A stretch of DNA of 64,000 nucleotides from Blastocystis sp. Blastoise (GCA_039096225.1 JBBPEB010000032.1:779501-843500), one strand, 5' to 3'. Shown: positions 1-18,129, counted from the stretch's first letter. Notes: a model not told the origin generated them from the sequence alone. A program made the numbers and translations.

Positions 1-1678
1 TCTTGTATAACTAGTCATGATTTCCATGAATTCAATATTAAAAATTTATATATGCGTATATTTAATTTTTCAAAATTATTATTTAAAATGATCTAATAGG
101 TTTTATGCTTGGACAAAAAGATGAATATTTATCTTTCCACGATAATATTTCTAAGATAAATATTCCAATTATAGAAAATGTTTCTATTTCATGTATATAT
201 ACATATATTTATATATAACTATTTTTTCAACTTCTATTTCATTTGTATATAGTTAATTACGTGTTTCTTAATGATACTCATAATGAATATTTAAGTGAAT
301 ACTTAACTGATTTTTGTACTCTAGACTATAAATCAGTAAAAAACATTGAATTTAATGATTCACAAATGGAAACTGAAGAAAGAGACTTTTTCTCTTCAAG
401 TGGATCTTATGACTTAAATGCAAATCAAGATGAGATCGATAAGAAAACATCTGAATTACTTTCTTGTTTTTCTAAGAGTACACAAGTAGTTTCTTTTAAA
501 TGTAATTCTTTTTTATATTATTATTTTTTTTATATTATTATTCATTTTTTGTATAAATCAATTATATATATATATATATATCAATTAATTAAATGATTCA
601 ATATATATAGCACCTAGTTATTTTAATTGTTTATATATATTAAAGAATTGTATGGAATTACCTATATGGACAAATGTAAAAGAATTAACATTATCATTTC
701 GTATATATATATATTTTTTTATTATTATATATTTTATTTTAATTATTTTATTATTTTATTCCTTCTTATAATGATAATAATAATTATGTATATACTATTA
801 TAGATCCAAAATTAGATTTCAAAGAATCATTAAATTCCCTTGTTACTGCTTTCACTAAGAATCAATTATTAAAATTGAATTCTTTAACATTATTATTTAA
901 AGGTATATTATTATTTATTATAAATTATATTCATAATATTCTATAATAATATTTTATATATTTAGTTGAAAATGTTGATGATGTTCCTTTTATTGATTTT
1001 ATTGATATGATTCCTAAAGATACTTCTGTTTATTGCCCTAATCTTCAAAACTTCAGAGTTGAATTCTCATTTACTGGTATATATATTAGACAACCAATAA
1101 ATTTTTAATTATTAAATTCAATTATTCTTTTTCTTTCAATGAATAGTATTTATCACTCTATTTCTATATATATATATAGATAACTTCTTTAAAAACGATG
1201 ATTATATAATTTCCAATGTTCTTCATTCTTATCCTTCTGTGTGCCATTCTCTACATAAACCAATTACTTCTATTCATTCAATTAAATTTGTTTTTTCAAT
1301 GGATACAGAGTCATTCTCTGAATATTGTAAATATCTATTAGATGAAGTAATAAAAGATTATTCAAAGAATGTTCAATATATTAATTTATGTATGTTTGTT
1401 TCTATTCTTTATTTATATATATATATTTAATTTTATTTATTATTATTGTATCTATTAATATAATCATAATAGATATACAAGATGAAGAATCATTGAATAA
1501 TTTAATAAATAAAGTGATTAAAGGTGATTACCCATATTTAAAGAAACTTGAACTCAGTAGAGATTTGAGTAACATAGAAGATGACTCTTGTTTTGAACAT
1601 CTTGAAGACTTATTATATGAATATGAAAAGACATTAGATTATTCATTTGAGTATTGTTTAGATGGCTACATTATTTAA
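1..1678 (+). CDS. Multi-exon repeat protein of unknown function, 3' part (gene probably starts left of window)
   Basis: At least six short exons on the + strand are separated by introns of the gtatat...tag type, at roughly 98-180, 253-505, 612-700, 804-902, 965-1075, 1181-1390 and 1474-1678, the last ending in TAA. Each exon gives a similar acidic peptide with a Leu/Phe-rich core, for example KNIEFNDSQ, LNSLTLLF, LQNFRVEFSFT, VQYINL and LKKLELSRD. The spacing looks like degenerate leucine-rich repeats with one repeat or a few per exon, each ending near the hydrophobic strand L-x-x-L-x-L. The first visible exon follows an acceptor (tctaatag), so the N-terminus is probably outside the window. 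I see no signal peptide or catalytic motif and do not recognise the family. Coding status is supported by consistent splice sites and by codon use unlike the flanking introns. Confidence 0.5.
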
Positions 1679-2071
1679 TGAATATCATTTATATTTTATA
1701 ATATTATTGTATATCTATGATTTATTTTTATATAAATAAATATTCTCTTATTCTTTATATTTCTTATATATCATTTAAATGCTTAATTATTTATTTTAAA
1801 TTTCGTATTCAGTTTTTTTTTAAATCAGTTTATTAATATCTCAATTGTTTATTTATCTTTAATAGTGTTTAGTAGTTTATTTTTTTTAATTATCCTATTT
1901 TTTTCATAATAGATGCATTCTATAAAAACTATTTTTTACTTTATTCAGTTGATAGTGTATAGAATTAAAATAGTGTAGTTGAATTTTTAAATATATATGA
2001 AAGAAATTATAACAAACATAATATTAATAAAAAATAAGATTATTTATAATATATATATATTTTTCAAAAAT
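1679..2071. other. Intergenic, 3' ends converging
   Basis: This A+T-rich spacer lies between two convergent genes, with the stop of the repeat protein on the left and the stop of the BTB-TLDc gene on the right. It is T-rich with short T runs. I see no gene. Confidence 0.6.
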
Positions 2072-3860
2072 TTACTCTCTTCCCCAGACTTCATAATCTT
2101 CAACAATAAAATGATTTTCACATTTTGAAGATTCCGTATTTACAAATAACTTGCTTTGTTGATAAGTATTTACTTCTCCATAATAACAAGCATTACAATA
2201 AGAATAATTATTTGTATGGCATTGATCCGATATATAAATATCTGTACCAGCTCCAAATACAGGTCCAAAAGAAAAACCACAAAAGATACCATATTGAGTA
2301 TTCCTGCTTATATAATTATATTTAGTAGGAAGAATACCATGTTCGTTACTTAACGTAAATAAGAATTCTTTTGAATATGATTTACAATCTATAACAAATA
2401 TTATTAATTATATATAGATATATATAGAATACCGTTTTCAGAATCCCAATTGTTGTTGGTATATCCTCCAAATATATTCTTATATTTGCCATGACCTTTA
2501 TGTTTAATTATAGTTACTGTTTCTCCTTTATTATCACAATATTTATGAAATTCACTTGCTTTATATTCATGTTCACTTGCTCTAAATAATAGATAGATTT
2601 ATTGTTATTTTTTTTGAGTATAATAATAATAATATATATATAATATATTATATATATATATATAATAATAATATACATAATAATGTCACAATAATAAATA
2701 ATATAATAAATAATATATAAATAATATATATAATATACATACTAATGTCACAATAATAAATAATATAATAAATAATATAATACATAATATAATACATAAT
2801 ATAATGAATAAATGAACCTACCTAAATAATAATTTCCATGTTTTATCTTTTCCAAGCCATTTTATTAGCCATAGTTCATACGATCGACTAGGTACTACAC
2901 TAGAATTCTTAAATAATTTACAAGTACTTAATTCATCATTCACCGCTTGTTTTCCTTTTTCACCATAGAAAGTAAACATTTCTTTTAATAAAATATCTTT
3001 TTTTATTGTAGAATATGTAACATTATCAATACTTATTCTTTTATTTTGCATATAATAATTAATATAATTCGCATACTCAATGTGATAACTAACAAATAAG
3101 GCATCCTTCTTATGATCATAACTTACATAACCATTATGATAATTAAATTATCAAATTTTTCAATAACATCGTTGAAACCAAAACCAGGTTGTTTATATAT
3201 TTTTCCATTGATATAAATTGTTACAGATCTAGATTTATCATATTTCACAAATTTTGTATCTCTTCTTTGACGACAATTTATTAATTCCTTTGGTAATGGT
3301 AATTGACAAAATTCAAATAAATCTACAAAGTTAAGTAGTTCATCATAATTAAATTTAGAAAAATCAATAGTACCTCCATTTAAATAATCTAATAAATAAT
3401 ATACAAAAACATCATTTCCTTTGTAATCTAAATATATAGTTCCATCATTTGTTCTTAATTCAGGATCTGATTGCTCATGTATATAAGATCCAGGAATTGT
3501 ATCGATTGCTTTCTTAGAGAGAAAAAAAACAGGACCATTATTTGTAAAACGTATTAAATCCATCAAATTCTCTTCATCAAATTCTTCTTTGAATTTTCGT
3601 TTGCATCCCTTACCTTCGAAAGTATTTACTTTAGTAGTATCCTTAGAAATCTCTTGTTGTTTTTGTTCAAATTCTTTAATTGACATATTCTTAGTGATTC
3701 TTGAAACTTCTCGTGATATAGAAGTACTTGAGTGGCTTGCAAACGATAAAAAAGAGGAAAAAACACCAATAATATCTTTGAGAAGTTCTTCATATAGACA
3801 AATATCTTGCTTCATTTGATCTACACGCTCTTGAACAAGGATTAAATCTCCTTGAACCAT
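2072..3860 (-). CDS. Double BTB/POZ (T1-like) and TLDc domain protein, with one apparent frameshift
   Basis: The start is ATG at 3860 (an in-frame ATG lies at 3872) and the TAA is at 2072-2074. A coiled N-terminus is followed by a KCTD/T1-type BTB (about residues 105-200; NDGTIYLDYKGNDVFVYYLL), then a second degenerate BTB (NGYVSYDH...RISIDNVTYSTIKK), then a complete TLDc domain split over three exons. TLDc hallmarks are LLFRASEHEY, ASEFHKYCDNKGETVTII, IFGGYTNNNW, YGIFCGFSFGPVFGAGTD and the C-terminal VEDYEVWGRE. Exons are about 3860-2822, 2586-2430 and 2385-2072. Near 3143-3148 the reading frame jumps by one base with no splice sites: restoring one T would join FDN to FNYHNGY and complete the second BTB. 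TLDc domains occur in oxidation-resistance proteins and V-ATPase regulators, and BTB domains mediate oligomerisation or Cul3 binding. The exact role is unknown. Confidence 0.8.
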
Positions 3861-3872
3861 TATTTTATTCAA

Positions 3873-4369
3873 TAAACAATAAATAATAAATGAAAATTAA
3901 AAATAAATTATTAAAAAAAAAATAACTCCACATTTCTCAAACATTTTGTAACTCTATAAACAAAATTTCATTTTATTTTTTATACTAAAAAGTATTTTTA
4001 TGTATATCTATCATTCTTAGACAAGTAATATAATATGCGTAAAGAGTAGAGTAAGAATCCGGAAGAGAGTTTGATGAAATATTGAAAAGTAATTGAAATA
4101 AATTAAAAAAATGTTTCGTTTTTATTCCTTTATGTACATTATACTTAAGCTAATTTATCTATGTGATAAGAAAAATGTTTTTTTTTTAATAAAAGGAATG
4201 TTTTTATTTTAATAGAAAAATGAAAAAGTGAATTTATTTAATAATCATTTTTGGATCGATTAGAATTTTAAAGTATAGTCTTTATAATACAATATATACA
4301 TAGTTAATAAAGCAAAAAACAAGATATAAGAAAAATTGCAATAATAATTAAGTTATTGTTAATAAAAGT
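3873..4369. other. Intergenic spacer
   Basis: This holds the 5' flank of the BTB-TLDc gene and the 3' flank of the zinc-finger gene. It has A and T homopolymer runs. I see no gene. Confidence 0.6.
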
Positions 4370-5440
4370 TTACATAATTGGACATTTACACGTAGCTTCT
4401 TCTTCATACATATGTTCTTGATAATCTTGATTATTTGTGAATACTTGAGAACAATATTTACATATATATTTCTTGGTATCTCTTGATTGAGATGTCACTT
4501 TTGTTGTTGGTATATTCCTTGATTGAGATGTATCTATAGATTCAATATAGAATATGTATTAAATATAAATAGTAATAGTATCTAGTTTAAATTTATAGAG
4601 ACATCTATTCTATATATATAAATATACTTGGATGATTTGGTATATTGATAGGTTTATCTGTTAGAGGAGTCTATAGTAGATATATATGTTATCATGAAAT
4701 ATAGTATTTATAATATATATTCATATTATAATATAATATATATTTATTTTATTATATATTAATTATAATAATAATATATTTTAATTATTAAAATAAATAA
4801 ATATACATATTAAAATAAAAATATATATTAAAAAATATATATACATATAAAAACAATTATATATATACATTTTTAATAATAGACATAAATAAACTAGCAT
4901 TTTTTTGTGATTGTTGAATACTTTTAGATGGTTTTTGATTATTTATCGAAGGACAATTATGTAAATCGGGAAATCGATGTCTATAATATAATAAAAAATA
5001 AACATATAAAAATGAATAAAACGGTCATATATACTCTGTACAAAAGTACTCACCACATAAGTTACATTTGATCTTATCAATAGAATATAATTTCTTATTG
5101 CATCCAGGAACAGGACACTTCTTTACTTTTTCTTTTTTATGATGTGTACACTCATTATCGAAATGATCACGAACCTAAGATGCATATATGCACGTTAACT
5201 AGTCTATTTTCTAATATATACCTGTGCTGAGAAACTATATCCACCACTTATTTTAAGAACTTCGTCACATTGAGGACAAATAACAGCTTGAATTCGTTTC
5301 AAATTTGCATTTGGACAATGATGAGACTCATAATCTCTATGATCCAGGCAATAATATTTATGACAACAATCACAAAGAAAAGGAAGATAATCATGTTGTT
5401 TACATAACGAACATTGTTTGCCTATATCCAGAAATTCCAT
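4370..5440 (-). CDS. AN1-type zinc-finger protein with C-terminal C2H2 finger (ZFAND2/plant SAP11-like)
   Basis: The start is taken at 5440 (MEFLDIGKQC); an ATG two codons upstream (5446) is equally possible. The TAA is at 4370-4372. The first AN1 finger lies at about residues 8-45 (CSLCKQH, LCDCCHKYYC, HR, HHC). A second AN1 finger (about 95-135) runs over an intron: CPVPGCNKKL, KCNLC, then YFCTEHRFPDLHNC after joining at about 5032/4990. The last exon holds a C2H2-like finger, YICKYCSQVF...HMYEEE..C. AN1 followed by C2H2 is the arrangement of plant SAP11/13-type stress proteins and resembles animal ZFAND2. Such proteins bind p97 or ubiquitin at the ER or proteasome under proteotoxic stress, so that role is inferred. 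Introns are near 5174-5222, 4985-5032, 4675-4870 and 4540-4625. Confidence 0.75.
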
Positions 5441-5446
5441 AATCAA

Positions 5447-6035
5447 TGTTATGTTATTATGTTCTCTAACTTAACTATTGAGATAAAATAGTAATATCAA
5501 TAAGAATAAATGGTTTCGATGAGAACTGAATGCGATGACTGAAAAAGTATGGATACTGCTGAATTTCGTAGTCTTCAGAAAGAATCAGTGTTTTTAAAAT
5601 GATTATTGATAGAAACAATTTTTTTTAAAGTAAATATTCATTTATAAAGTATTATATAGTAGTTGAGATATATAAATGTATTAGAAATAAGAAAAAATCA
5701 ATCAAAATGTTCAGAAAAGTTCATTCACCATACCAAGGCAGAAATTATTTACGTTGTATCTAAGGCGTGGTTTTTGAAAAAAATGAAAAATATAGTTACA
5801 ACTATCATTTTATCGTGATTTTTACTATTATTATAATTTAATTATATTTTTATATAGGGTTATGTTTCAAGCCCCAGAATTAGGGAAAAAGCCCGTTTTC
5901 TTTAAAATTTTTCTTTTTTAAATTAAGAGGAGAGAATTCATCCTCTTCTAGATAAAGTATCATTATTTTATTTATAAAAATGTATAGTATACTATATTTA
6001 TGATCTAATGAAATTATTTTAATGTTATAGAAATA
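5447..6035. other. Divergent promoter region
   Basis: About 590 bp lie between the AN1 gene (-) and the next + strand gene, so both promoters sit here. A short less A+T-rich patch (about 5730-5775, ccataccaaggcag and ggcgtgg) stands out. I recognise no defined motif. Confidence 0.4.
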
Positions 6036-7577
6036 ATGTCTGTTGATAATTTGGTTACCAAGAACAATGAAACATCGATGATTACTCCAGAAATGAAAAA
6101 TGGAAACCAAATAAGTAACGATAATGATGAGAAACCGAAACGTTTGAATACAATTGAACAATTGAAGAAGAAACGACAGATTTTACGTCTTCAAGACCAA
6201 TTTAAACTAATTAGTTCTGAGGCTAAAGTAGGATGCATATAAAATTATAGTTTTATAGTGTTTGTTATAGAAATTATCAAATGGCAATCTTGTTGATGAA
6301 AGGAATATTTTAAATAAATTAATTGTAAATTAAGTGTAGATGATTAAAATTATTCTCAATTAGGATTCCGTTCATTTTTCAAAGAAATATGCAACTCCAA
6401 AAAATGATCCATACCCGTTTAAGACAAGAGCCGAGAAAAAATGTATATATACATATATATATTTAAAAGAATAAAATAAGATTTTGTGAATACTATGCTG
6501 TATATTTTCTTTAGCATTAGTTCAAGATAAAAAATCATTATTATATACAGATACTAGTATATGTTGAATTTATTTATATATTTCTATTATATATTATACT
6601 ATGACTTGTTTTTTTTAGAAAGTAGTATGTTAGATCCCTCTTTATCGTTATTAAGAAACAACCAATGGTGGGGTATCACCAATATATCTTTATATATAAC
6701 ATATATATTAATAATAAATAGTATTATTTATTTTTTTTTTGAATAGTATAGTATTGGAATTCTCTCTAAATAATTTTTTTCTTTTCTTTTTTTTTTAATA
6801 TTTCATTGTCTAATAAATAGTAATTATCTATCTATATATGATGATGATGTGTATATGACTTTAATCTATTTTTACATAAAGAAAGTGGAACCTAGTATTC
6901 CCTCGGAAATTGTTCAAAATGAACAGTTTTGGACTCCAAGGTATAGTTTTGTAGATATAGCGAATGATTGCACACAATTTAGTATATATATATTTATTTC
7001 ATTATATTGATTTTATTGTAGTATAATATTATATATATATTATTTAACATATTATATATAGCACATACAAATGGTTCATTTTCTATTAGTACTATTCGAC
7101 TAAGTGGCTTTCCTTTAGAAACATGTGAAACGAAAATCATTGAATTATTATCACCATTTACATCTATTTATTCTATTCATATTTATTCAGAAAGTATATA
7201 GATTATTTTTCTTGCTTTTTATTTTTATTTTATTTATTATTATTATTTATATTATTTTTAATTTATTTATATTATTATTATTATTTATTATTATTTTTAT
7301 TGCTATTTTTTATTTATTTATTTATTTATTTTTTAATAATTATATTGAACTTATATTCATTTTAGATACTCCACTCTATGCATTAATTACAATTCCTAAA
7401 GAACGATGTATATATATATAAATCTATATAAAGTTTATTTTATAATGTTAACATTTATAAAAGTAGTCTTGATTAATTATATTTATATATTTAGGTAATT
7501 TAATCAAAGACACATTTCATAATCGTCTTGTTGGTAATCATACATTATTTATAGAAGAATTATATAATTCTGAATGA
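6036..7577 (+). CDS. Unrecognised protein with C-terminal RRM-like fold
   Basis: ATG is at 6036 and TGA at 7575-7577, over eight exons. An acidic/Ser N-terminus and a basic helix (EQLKKKRQILRLQDQF) lead through a conserved-looking linker (HFSKKYATPKNDPYPFKTRA and SMLDPSLSLLRNNQWWG) and FWTPRYSFVDIAND to a C-terminal module. That module reads as beta-alpha-beta-beta-alpha-beta: STIRLSGFP, ETKIIELLSPF, IYSIHIYS, PLYALITI, and a final HTLFIEEL. This fits an RRM-type fold such as the one in Nup35/Nup53. The tryptophans and short linear motifs before it also suit a nucleoporin or splicing adaptor, but I saw no diagnostic motif. Function is unassigned. One intron has only a short acceptor (aaag before tggaacct), so that junction is less certain. 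Confidence 0.5.
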
Positions 7578-8273
7578 GTTTAGGATTTCATTGAAAAATG
7601 ATAACTACCTTTTATTTGTTTTCTATTTATGTATATTTATATTTTATTTTTTTCGCTTGCAAATCCTTTCATTTATTCTAATTTATGTATATATTTATTA
7701 CTGCTTTGTTTTTAAAACTATTCATCACTATTTTAAATTGTAGATGTACACAAATAGTTAGAATGCCATTTTTTATACGAATTCTCATTATAATTAAAAA
7801 AAGGAACTTCTTTTTATAATCTAGATCACGTTTTAGACATATATCGTAATATTTAATATAAATAAATAATGATGGATCAACAACATCAGTTCATTCTTTT
7901 TAAAAAATAATATACAAATTTATTCTTATTGCATAGTCTATATTTCTAACAATTTGAATAAATCATGAACCTCATAACAACATTATCTTATTTTTAGTAA
8001 TCGAAAAAATAAAACTACCTTTTGAATTGTATTCATTCAGTCTAATTCAACAAATACCTGAATTTCATTGAAACCCTAAAAAAATGACAAATAAAGGTGT
8101 ATTTTTAGACGCAAGTTACAGAAAACTGATGATATTTCCAAGAAAAAACTACTCTCCCCATTATTTGCGGGAATAATTCAAGAAATAACGAAAATTCGGT
8201 TTGTTTCATTCTTGTGTTTATTATTAATCCAGTCAAGTCTTTTAATATCTAACTAATTATTGATTTATATATT
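7578..8273. other. Intergenic spacer
   Basis: About 700 bp lie between two + strand genes. A patch around 8105-8210 is less A+T-rich and includes ttgcgggaataa. I see no ORF or RNA gene. Confidence 0.5.
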
Positions 8274-10735
<2,462 letters not shown>

Positions 10736-12020
10736 AGTTACTATATATATATATATATGTATAGGATTTCTAGTTCATTTATTATATGCATCAATTGTGT
10801 GTTTTTGTTCTTATCTATATATTTATATATTTATATATTTATATATATATAATGATGTGATTTTCAGTTATTTTTTCTTCTTATTTTTCAAGTCTTTTTC
10901 TTTAATATAAAATCATTTTATGTTTATAATCATTCTTTTCAAATTGAATGCTTATTTTTTTTTTGTTATCAATTTATGTAGTTTTTATACTTATTTTTAT
11001 TCTCGTAATATATTTATATATATATATTTGTATTTTTATTATGTATGTTATTATTTTGTATACTTATAGATTATAGTCCATTCTCTGATTATTCATTTTA
11101 TATTATTCTATATCATTATTTATATAACATATATATTTATTTATTTTTTAATCTGCTATTATTTTTAATATATTAGTACATACATATATATATATATATT
11201 TATTTATTTATTTAGCTTATTTGTATATATTCTTCTTCTTCTTCTTTTGTAAATCTTTTTAGCGTATCTCTACCTTATTATACATGTCAAACTTTATCAA
11301 TTATTCAATATATTCTCTTATTTTATATGTTAGTGATTTTATTATATATATATATATAAAGATTCTTATTAATATTCAAATGGTATTCTTTTTTCTTCAC
11401 TATTCTTTTGTGTATATTCCATTATTTTGTTCGTTTGCTATTTGACACATCTAGTTTATTTTTTTCTTTTACTCTACAATGTATATAGATTATTATCATT
11501 TCAAAGTTCTTTCTCTCATTATTGTTGTTTTGTTTTATTTATATTTTTGATTTTATTTATTTCTTTGATTATTTTATTATTCTTTTTTTCGTATCATTTA
11601 TCTTCTGAATGCCTTTAACATTCGTTATCAATTCATTACCATTGTTTACAAGCATCATATTATGAATCTCACCATAATCCTATAAATAAAAACACTTCTA
11701 ATTCAATTAAACTTATACAACATATAATTTTGCTAATCTCAAGTCTACTCATTCCCTACAATATAATAAGAAAATCTACACTTAAATTCCACCTAGAATA
11801 CAACATCACAAAATTATGTATACCATTATTCTTAATAAATATTTTATCAATATAATAGACACATGCTGGCTATTCTTAATTCAACAATTTTATACTGAAA
11901 TAATACACAATACCTTATAAAACAAAGAATATATTTTTTGTTATTCTTTTCTGAAAATGTCTGATTTGCGTAAAAAAAGAACTTTACATTTTTTGTATTT
12001 CTTTTATTATTCTCTTTTTC
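10736..12020. other. Gene-free spacer, T-rich on + strand
   Basis: About 1.3 kb follow the CaaX gene. The + strand is strongly T-rich with (TA)n, TTTAT and short CTT runs. The small open frames here are rich in Phe/Tyr/Ile and have no supporting exon pattern. I see no gene. Confidence 0.5.
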
Positions 12021-13558
12021 ATGAACAAAAATAAGTTTTGGGAAGAAGTTTCAGAAGTCATTATAGGTGATCCTGTTAATATTCGAGAAGATATCTTAAC
12101 ATTATGGTTAGATGGGCTTACTGGTATGCTTTTTTTTTGTATTTAATTTGAAGAAGAATATCTAGAATCTGAGGCTAATGATAAATTAATTACTCAAAAA
12201 GTGAAAGAAGATACGGTATGGTTGAATGAAGAAGAATATGTCAAAGGTGACGTTCGAGATTCTGTATACTATATATAGTCAAGATTGTTTATATAGAATA
12301 TAATGTAATTTTGCTTGTTTAATAAATATTATACTATAGTATCGTGTTTTTAATCGTATTCAACAAAGTATTATCAATGATTCATGGATGTTAGTGGAAT
12401 TAACTAGTGAACAGAGAAAGGAGATATGTAATGTATATAACGAATACATTTATTATAGATAAAGTTGTTCTAAAGATAAGAATTTCTGCTATTATTCTTC
12501 TATATGACATAGATTACTTTATATATAATTATATATAGAGATATTTTCATTTGGATAATGATATAATTAAAGAGATTTTATTTATGGATTTTAATATGAA
12601 AAAAAGAGATATGAAAAAGAATATAAATGAATCTGTGATTATTCGCTATTTATCAAATATTGAGATTCTAGAAGGATTATTGAATGATGAGAATATAGAT
12701 AATATTTATGATAGTATCGCAAGAAGAGCTCATATATCTGCAGGATTAATCAAGTAGATATATATTTATATTGATTTATTTATATATATTGTAATATAGT
12801 AAATATTTATGCATATTATTTATTAAACAGCAAGGAATTAGTTTCCGAAAAAAGTATAAACATCCTTTTCACATGAACTTTTATTATGTATATATATATT
12901 GTATTTTTTATATTATTGTATATATATATATAGAATTATTTATTAATTTGTATCTACAATTATTATTATATATATATAGAATATTTTAATGTATATGATT
13001 AATAATATGTGTGACCATACACAAAGTATACCTATTGTTATATATATTTTTATTATTATACTTATTATAAAATTTTTATATCAAAACTTTTTTATGTTTC
13101 TTTATATATATATATATATATAAAGATAAACTCAAATCATTAACAATAAAAAAATCCATTCAAACAGATTTAGTCTCCGTACGACAGAAATATACAACAA
13201 GCATAAAATTTGTAGTTGTTGCTCTTGGATATACAAATAATGTATTCTATATATATAATTATTTATATATAAATATAAAAAAATATTTATTTAATATATA
13301 TATATATATTTATTAGGATTTATGGAATAACAAACAAGAATTAATAAAACGAATTCTATTAATTTCTGAATGTATTTTCTCTAAAGGACATGTATTATAT
13401 TTCTTTGATGATATTGCAACAATAATAGCCAAACATTTAGTAAAGGCAGACGCCAATAGTATTTTTATTATATATAATATATAAACAGAAATAATATATA
13501 TCATCTTATAGAAATAGAAAATTATTTTAAAGAGATTAAATCAGATATACTTCAAAAA

Positions 13559-13602
<44 letters not shown>

Positions 13603-13699
13603 TCCTGAGCAGAATAATACGTTATCTGTATATGTTGATTTCATAAAGTTCTTTGTTATTGAATATCAAAATGATATTAACTCAAATTGTAAAATTTAA
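12021..13699 (+). CDS. Unrecognised multi-exon protein, about 330 residues
   Basis: ATG at 12021 starts MNKNKFWEEVSEVIIGDP; TAA is at 13697-13699. About nine exons join in frame: 12021-12124, 12155-12262, 12340-12431, 12538-12755, a short exon near 12832-12853, 13123-13235, 13317-13459, 13513-13558 and 13602-13699. The protein is alpha-helical and charged, with segments such as RVFNRIQQSIINDSWMLVEL, IRYLSNIEILEGLL, SIKFVVVALGYTNN, LIKRILLISECIFSKGHVLY and DDIATIIAKHLVKADAN. It looks like a helical-repeat or scaffold protein. I see no signal peptide or convincing membrane segment. I do not recognise the family. Introns are (TA)-bounded. Confidence 0.55.
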
Positions 13700-14238
13700 A
13701 AAATAAAAGAATAAAATATATATACATTCAATCATTATATACATTACTTTTTTTTATTTCTCTTCTACTATTCTTTAAATAGAGAGACAACATAATTAAT
13801 AGCTATTTTTATATTTGATTTTTATTTATAAAATAATGATTTTTGTTCTGTTTTACAATTATAAATGCTTATTAAATTTGTATATATATTTTATAAACAT
13901 TAACAAATAGATATTTAATACATATACGAATATGTCTTATATTAAATATATATTGTAATTATTATCAATTAATATATATAAATGAAGATATATTTGTATC
14001 AAATTTCTGACATATTATCATTTATATAATAACTCTCAACATAAAGGTGTATTTTATAAATATATATAAATGTACATATAATATTGTTTGTTTTATAAAA
14101 GAAAAGCAAATAAATAAATAAAATACAATTATAGAATATTGCGAACAATAACGTGATTTATTTTATGTTTACATAAATAATAAAAAGATTTACATAGTTA
14201 ATAAAAAAAAGTGTATATATATATATATATAGTTAGAA
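13700..14238. other. Intergenic, convergent 3' ends
   Basis: This A+T-rich spacer lies between the unrecognised + strand gene and DHFR-TS on the - strand. I see no gene. Confidence 0.6.
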
Positions 14239-16452
<2,214 letters not shown>

Positions 16453-16590
16453 TATTATTATAGTTTTTTATATTTTATTATAAAAAAAAGAAAATAATTA
16501 ATTTCTTTAAACACAAACAAGAAAGAAAAGAGTGGGAAATCAATAGAGTTTTCGCAGACTTTTCAATTCTCTTTTAGTATTTTTATCAAT

Positions 16591-17683
16591 ATGAATACAA
16601 TTAATAAAACAATCGAAGTATTTATTCTATTATTATATATAGAATATATTATTCTATAGATAGAACAGAAATTCAAATATAATTTGTCTACATTACTTCC
16701 ACAATTAAATTCTATTCATGCTATTTATATTGGAAAGAAAACATTTATTGATAAGTATGATTATGTAGTTTCTTTTAATATTATTATTTCTTTAGATATT
16801 ACGATACAACTTCTTTATTTCTGTTAAATCAGAATATTTATTTAAGAAATCGAGCATCTATTTGGGAAACTAAAGAAGGTCTTCATATAAAAGATCATTC
16901 ATATGATAAAACGGTTAAATCAACTATATTTAAGTATTATTTCTCTTTTTTATTATTATAAATATGAAGAGAGACTGAAGGTAATGATAAAGTAATTATT
17001 GAATTAAATCGATTCTTTAATGAAAAGAATTTGAATTCTTTAACTGTAGAAGAATTTATTCATCATCATAATATGAATATATATGCTATTATTGAAACTA
17101 CTCGAACTACATATCAAATGTATATTTATTATGTTTTTTATTGTTTATATTTTTATTTATTATATATTTATTATTATTTATTTATTATATTTTTATTATA
17201 AATAAATAGTAATGATCATACAAAAATTGATTTAGATGAAGCAAAATTATTTGATACTAATTCTGTATATAATAATATAATATAATATAATATAATATAA
17301 TATAATATAATATAATATAATATAATATAATATAATATAATATAATATAATATTTATTTATTTATAGGACAATTATACTTTATATTCTCTTGGAGAAATA
17401 GAAATTATGACTACAGATAAAAATCAAGTATATATATTATTATCCACTAATTTATTAATTCTTCTTCTTTTTATTATACTATTAGAAATCTATAGTCGAA
17501 AAAGAAATTCATTCTATTCGTAATTCTTTGAATATTGAACAATATGATATTACTAAAGAACCCTTACCTAGTAAATTAGATCAGTATCTAGTTAATATAC
17601 TCTCTATTCTTATTATTCATAGATATCTTCATGATTGGAAGAAAGAAATCTTTTACTCAAATCAATTCAAATATCTTAATTAA
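16591..17683 (+). CDS. CYTH-domain protein, thiamine-triphosphatase-like
   Basis: ATG at 16591, TAA at 17681-17683, about 224 residues over seven or eight exons. After joining the first two exons the N-terminus reads KTIEIEQKFKYN, giving the E-x-E-x-K signature of CYTH (triphosphate tunnel) enzymes that bind metal and triphosphate. Further family marks in order are KYYDTTSLFL, IYLRNRASIWETKEG, VIIELNRFF, AIIETTRTTY, KIDLDEAKLF, LYSLGEIEIM and a C-terminal PLPSKLDQYLHDW, which matches the position of 'SKL..YL' in animal thiamine triphosphatases. The expected activity is hydrolysis of thiamine triphosphate or inorganic triphosphate. Specificity cannot be settled by reading. Introns are (TA)-type, and one holds the pentamer array at 17270-17351. 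Confidence 0.8.
17270..17351. repeat. (TATAA)n pentanucleotide array in an intron
   Basis: About 16 TATAA units form the body of an intron of the CYTH gene. The same pentamer, reversed relative to transcription, fills a Sec8 intron near 49010-49265. Confidence 0.95.
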
Positions 17684-18129
17684 GCATTTTTATTCTTTTA
17701 TTTTTAATAGAACATACAACTATTATTTACTTTATAAATATCATTAGTCATATGAAATATAAAAATCTATTTTAAAACATATTTTTTTTATTTATTATTT
17801 TATTTATATATATCTATTCTTCAATCCATCTTTTATCTATTACATCATAAATAAAAATTATATTTCTTTTTTTTTTTTAAAAAGGAATCAATTGTTGTCA
17901 TCCATTATATATATAAACAATCTGAATAAAATATAAACATATTCAAACTCTATATTCTTTCTTAAATACATAATATATTTTTATTTTTTAAATCAATATT
18001 TCAAAAATAATTTTTAATAAAAAATTATTCATAAAATATTTTTTAAAATGTCTTTTCAATCTGTATTCTTTTTTCATTATTAAAATTATAAAATTATATT
18101 CTAATAATCATCTCTAGGATAGTTGTTAT
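17684..18129. other. Intergenic spacer
   Basis: A+T-rich flank between the CYTH gene and a small ORF. I see nothing else. Confidence 0.6.
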
